Source of the DNA: Bacillota bacterium
GTDB lineage: Bacteria; Bacillota; Clostridia; Peptostreptococcales; Anaerovoracaceae
Reading direction: 5' to 3'
DNA: 13,962 nucleotides
Assembly: GCA_017431395.1 (NCBI GenBank)
Contig: JAFRLD010000049.1
Coordinates: 1 to 13,962 of the forward strand
Shown here: positions 13,724 through 13,962 of the stretch, piece after piece
How the letters are laid out: each line of letters starts with the position of its first letter
Numbering within the stretch: position 1 is the first letter of the stretch
Position numbers and translations under genes: made by a program
Notes under the pieces: generated by a model
What the model was told of the DNA's origin: nothing
The model's input: the letters and a program-made list of their open reading frames with translations, nothing else
The model's database searches: none

Positions 13724-13962
13724 ATGAACTTCCGAGTGATAAAAAAGGAACAACAAAAAGAGAGCAACTGGTCGGGCGGCAAGACGTATGAGCTTGCGAT
13801 CTTTCCGGAGGACGCGAAGTACCTGGACCGGGATTTCATCTGGCGTCTGAGTACGGCGAACTCCGACCGGGAGGAATCCTCCTTCACGAAGCTGCCGGAT
13901 TACGACCGGATCCTGATGGTGCTGGAAGGAGATGTGGTCCTGGCGCACGGAGACGTACGTTC
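13724..13962 (+). CDS. HutD/Ves family protein (5' part, cut by window end)
   Basis: The frame is open from ATG 13724 to the window edge (79 full codons), so the 3' part is missing. The visible residues match the HutD/Ves family of cupin-like proteins: WSGGKTYELAIFP at 16-28, RDFIWRLSTA at 36-45, SSFTKLPDYDRILMVLEGD at 52-70. The family is linked to histidine utilisation or cold and stress response in other bacteria, but its biochemical function is unsettled. AGGAGA at 13711-13716 lies seven bases before the ATG and inside the end of the methyltransferase gene; the gap between the two genes is two bases, so they are surely cotranscribed. No other hut gene is in view. Confidence 0.8.
   Translation, partial: MNFRVIKKEQQKESNWSGGKTYELAIFPEDAKYLDRDFIWRLSTANSDREESSFTKLPDYDRILMVLEGDVVLAHGDVR

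Noticed and set aside
12243..13962. A restriction-modification or other defence system around the DNA methyltransferase.
   Set aside because: No endonuclease, specificity subunit, helicase or toxin-like gene is visible; the neighbour on the 3' side is HutD-like. The window end prevents a final answer.
1..13962. Signs of a mobile element, prophage, CRISPR array or tRNA gene.
   Set aside because: No spaced direct repeats, transposase or integrase frames, or tRNA-like cloverleaf were found; genes are continuous and co-oriented housekeeping types.

Overview
The window reads as chromosomal core DNA of a Gram-positive anaerobe of class Clostridia, with a fairly high G+C content and a Lachnospiraceae or Family XIII flavour. 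I infer this from the HrcA/CIRCE-controlled hrcA-grpE-dnaK-dnaJ order, a DnaK lacking the segment that Gram-negative DnaK carries in its ATPase domain, AGGAGG-type ribosome binding sites, and the prmA-rsmE-mtaB and rpsU-yqeY order known from Bacillus subtilis (yqeT-yqeU-yqeV, rpsU-yqeY). Genus cannot be fixed from the sequence alone. All genes lie on the + strand. There is no gene-free stretch longer than 300 bases, and I see no RNA gene, insertion sequence, phage or CRISPR array.

Positions 1-195 hold the tail of an upstream transcription unit, a strong terminator, a sigma-A promoter and a CIRCE operator. Positions 196-5007 are the class I heat-shock operon: hrcA (repressor), grpE, dnaK and dnaJ (the Hsp70 machine). 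A hairpin sits between dnaK and dnaJ and a terminator follows dnaJ. Positions 5105-9207 are a tightly packed unit with its own extended -10 promoter: prmA (ribosomal protein L11 methyltransferase), rsmE (16S rRNA m3U1498 methyltransferase), a D-2-hydroxyacid dehydrogenase that is a guest in this cluster, and mtaB (tRNA ms2t6A methylthiotransferase). Positions 9196-9604 are hinT with its own promoter. Positions 9625-10431 are rpsU (bS21) and yqeY with a strong promoter and terminator. Positions 10445-13962 are ygiQ (radical SAM), a beta-class DNA methyltransferase and the 5' part of a HutD/Ves-family gene, packed as an operon that runs off the window.

Most of this is familiar housekeeping: protein folding plus modification and assembly of ribosomes and tRNA. 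The less ordinary part is the last operon. Its solitary DNA methyltransferase carries a QMDLF pentapeptide in an acidic, probably disordered N-terminal linker, which matches the bacterial sliding-clamp-binding motif and suggests replication-coupled methylation. The ygiQ promoter is placed so that the predicted transcript would start on the ATG (leaderless). The hydroxyacid dehydrogenase appears to lack about 15 residues of its Rossmann fold. I do not see a clear-cut undescribed system; these are the leads I would follow.
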